From NCBI RefSeq assembly GCF_000186865.1, contig NW_008705565.1, positions 1,325,686 to 1,389,685 on the forward strand: a DNA stretch of 64,000 nucleotides, given 5' to 3'. This document shows, piece by piece, positions 62,752-64,000 of the stretch. Below the pieces are notes generated by a model, which was not told where the DNA came from, made no database searches, and saw nothing but the letters and a program-made list of their open reading frames with translations. The translations under genes and the position numbers were made by a program. The stretch's first letter is position 1; each line of letters begins with the position of its first letter. This DNA comes from Aureococcus anophagefferens (lineage: Eukaryota; Sar; Pelagophyceae; Pelagomonadales; Pelagomonadaceae).

Positions 62752-64000
62752 ATGGGCTACCGCGAGACGCTCTACAATGAGAACCAGAGCCTGGCGACGG
62801 AGGACATGATGCAGAGCCCGACCATGGACCAGGCCATGGCCAAGAGCGCGTCGGAGCCGACGATCCAGACCTACGCGCCCGGGTCGCCGGGCAAGGGCGG
62901 CGCGACGGCGAGCACCGTGAGCCTGCGCAGCCTCGACTCGCGGCCCGTGTTCACGCGGCCGAGCGAGACGGACGTGCTCGGGCGGCCGCGGCTCAAGCCC
63001 ATCCGCGTGCGGCTCGCGCAGCGGAGCCGCATGAAGGACGGCGCGGACGCGGCGCGCGCGGAGCTGGACAAGATCACGCGGCAGCTCGAGACGGGCATGA
63101 GCGCCGGCGAGTACAGCGAGACGGCCTACACGCAGAAGATGAGCGAGGCGGACCAGCGCTTCCGCCTCAAGAAGCTCCAGGAGGCCATGAGCCGCCGGTC
63201 CGCGACGGAGGAGCGGATCTTGTCGCTGAAGCGGACGATGAAGGATTTTTTGAAGAGCCACGGCACGGACAGCGCGCGCGAGCTCAAGCGCGCCTTCGCC
63301 GTCGCCGACGTGGACCACAGCGGCGAGCTCGACTACAACGAGTTCAAGAACGCGGTGCGCAACTACGGCCTCCGGCAGCTGTCGAGCGGGTCGCTGCGGA
63401 CGCTCTTCGACAGCTTCGACTTCGACGCGTCGGGGTCCATCTCCCACGGCGAGTTCGTCAAGAGTTTAAGGGACATCCCGGAGCACACGCCGTCGTCCGA
63501 CGACCACGGCGTGTCCCGCCGCGGCGGGCCCCTCGTGCGGACGTCGATTTTGGAGCCGCGGCGCGTGGGATACGAAGCGACGCCCCCGACGCTCGAGCTC
63601 GGCCCGCTCCACGTCGGCGTCGCCTACCAGACGACGCTTACCGTATTAAACACGGGCGACACGGACCTGCGGTTGACGGTGAAGCTCGCGGGCTTCGACG
63701 GCGCGCGCGACAAGAACCCCGTGCGCGTCGTCGCGCGGCCGTGCGGCCCGCTCGCGCCGGGGCTCCGCGCGCGGGCCGTCATGGAGATCTTGGTGCGCGC
63801 CCCGGGCGACCTGTCGCTCCAGGTCATGGTGTCGAGCGGGAGCCAGGTGCTCGAGGTGCCCCTGTCCGCGACGTTCCACCGCCGCGACGCGGACGCGACG
63901 CCCATGAGCTCGCGCATCGACGACGCGACGGTGCGGACGGCGCTGCCCAAGTACGTGCGGCGGCTGACGACGAAGCGCGACGCGCCGTCGGGCGTCGCCC
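62752..64000 (+). CDS. EF-hand protein with ASH/MSP-like beta domain, 3' end beyond the window
   Basis: An open frame runs from the ATG at 62752 to the window edge (416 codons) without a stop. The N-terminal 90 residues are disordered (MGYRETLYNENQSLATEDMM). A charged helical part follows (ADQRFRLKKLQEAMSRRSAT). Two EF-hands come next: DVDHSGELDYNEF and DFDASGSISHGEF, both with the acidic and glycine positions needed for calcium. A beta-sandwich like ASH/MSP domains follows (LELGPLHVGVAYQTTLTVLN, TGDTDLRLTVKL), of a kind common in cilia- and centrosome-linked proteins. Function unknown; calcium-dependent cytoskeletal binding is possible. Confidence 0.8.
   Translation, partial: MGYRETLYNENQSLATEDMMQSPTMDQAMAKSASEPTIQTYAPGSPGKGGATASTVSLRSLDSRPVFTRPSETDVLGRPRLKPIRVRLAQRSRMKDGADAARAELDKITRQLETGMSAGEYSETAYTQKMSEADQRFRLKKLQEAMSRRSATEERILSLKRTMKDFLKSHGTDSARELKRAFAVADVDHSGELDYNEFKNAVRNYGLRQLSSGSLRTLFDSFDFDASGSISHGEFVKSLRDIPEHTPSSDDHGVSRRGGPLVRTSILEPRRVGYEATPPTLELGPLHVGVAYQTTLTVLNTGDTDLRLTVKLAGFDGARDKNPVRVVARPCGPLAPGLRARAVMEILVRAPGDLSLQVMVSSGSQVLEVPLSATFHRRDADATPMSSRIDDATVRTALPKYVRRLTTKRDAPSGVA

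Overview
The window looks like nuclear DNA from a GC-rich, extremely compact protist genome. The best fit is a pelagophyte stramenopile such as Aureococcus; this species call is inference. Eukaryotic markers include histone H2A.X, Derlin, CCDC22, a CSB/ERCC6-type SNF2 protein, SFT2, HPRT and a CHERP-like splicing factor. Most genes are single open exons separated by only tens to hundreds of bases. There is one assembly gap of 337 N (14920-15256). The most distinctive DNA feature is five intron-generating transposons (introners). Each sits in an exon, has terminal inverted repeats (TIRs) and an 8-bp target-site duplication, and is removed as an intron of about 190-210 bp.

Layout. 0-5.9 kb: thiolase, a secreted TPR protein, a tandem pair of GT-A-type glycosyltransferase-like genes and an F-box-like protein. 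6-8.5 kb: a leucine-rich-repeat/coiled-coil gene interrupted by two different introners. 8.6-14.3 kb: a small membrane protein, an FBXO7-like F-box protein, H2A.X, a methyltransferase fused to an RRM-like domain, and CCDC22. 14.4-21.5 kb: Derlin (cut by the gap), an alpha/beta hydrolase without the usual nucleophile, a CHERP-like CID/G-patch protein, an SGNH-domain type II membrane protein and a dysferlin-domain class-3 lipase. 21.6-24.2 kb: a 16-unit armadillo-repeat protein whose repeats are nearly identical in DNA sequence.

24.5-46.1 kb: a tandem triplication of giant genes (2232, 2237 and 2571 aa). Each ends in a USP-type ubiquitin-protease-like domain most like the USP53/54 and plant DUF629 group, and each appears to keep a Cys/His/Asp triad. 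The third copy carries an internal 957-bp in-frame duplication. 46.4-64 kb: thirteen short genes in nearly alternating orientation, with divergent starts 103-273 bp apart and convergent stops 0-58 bp apart. They comprise an STI1-like protein, a dsRNA-binding protein, a NYN nuclease with an introner, a WD40/zinc-finger protein with an introner, a metallophosphoesterase, a basic nucleolar-type protein, a WD40 protein, HPRT, SFT2, CSB, a GDSL hydrolase, a mitochondrial-carrier-like protein with an introner, and an EF-hand/ASH-like protein that runs off the right end.

The genes do not form one pathway. Protein turnover and ER quality control recur (Derlin, CCDC22, two F-box-like proteins, three USP-like proteins, STI1-like protein), but this may be chance. 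Splice sites and starts were inferred by eye from reading frame, conserved domains and target-site duplications.
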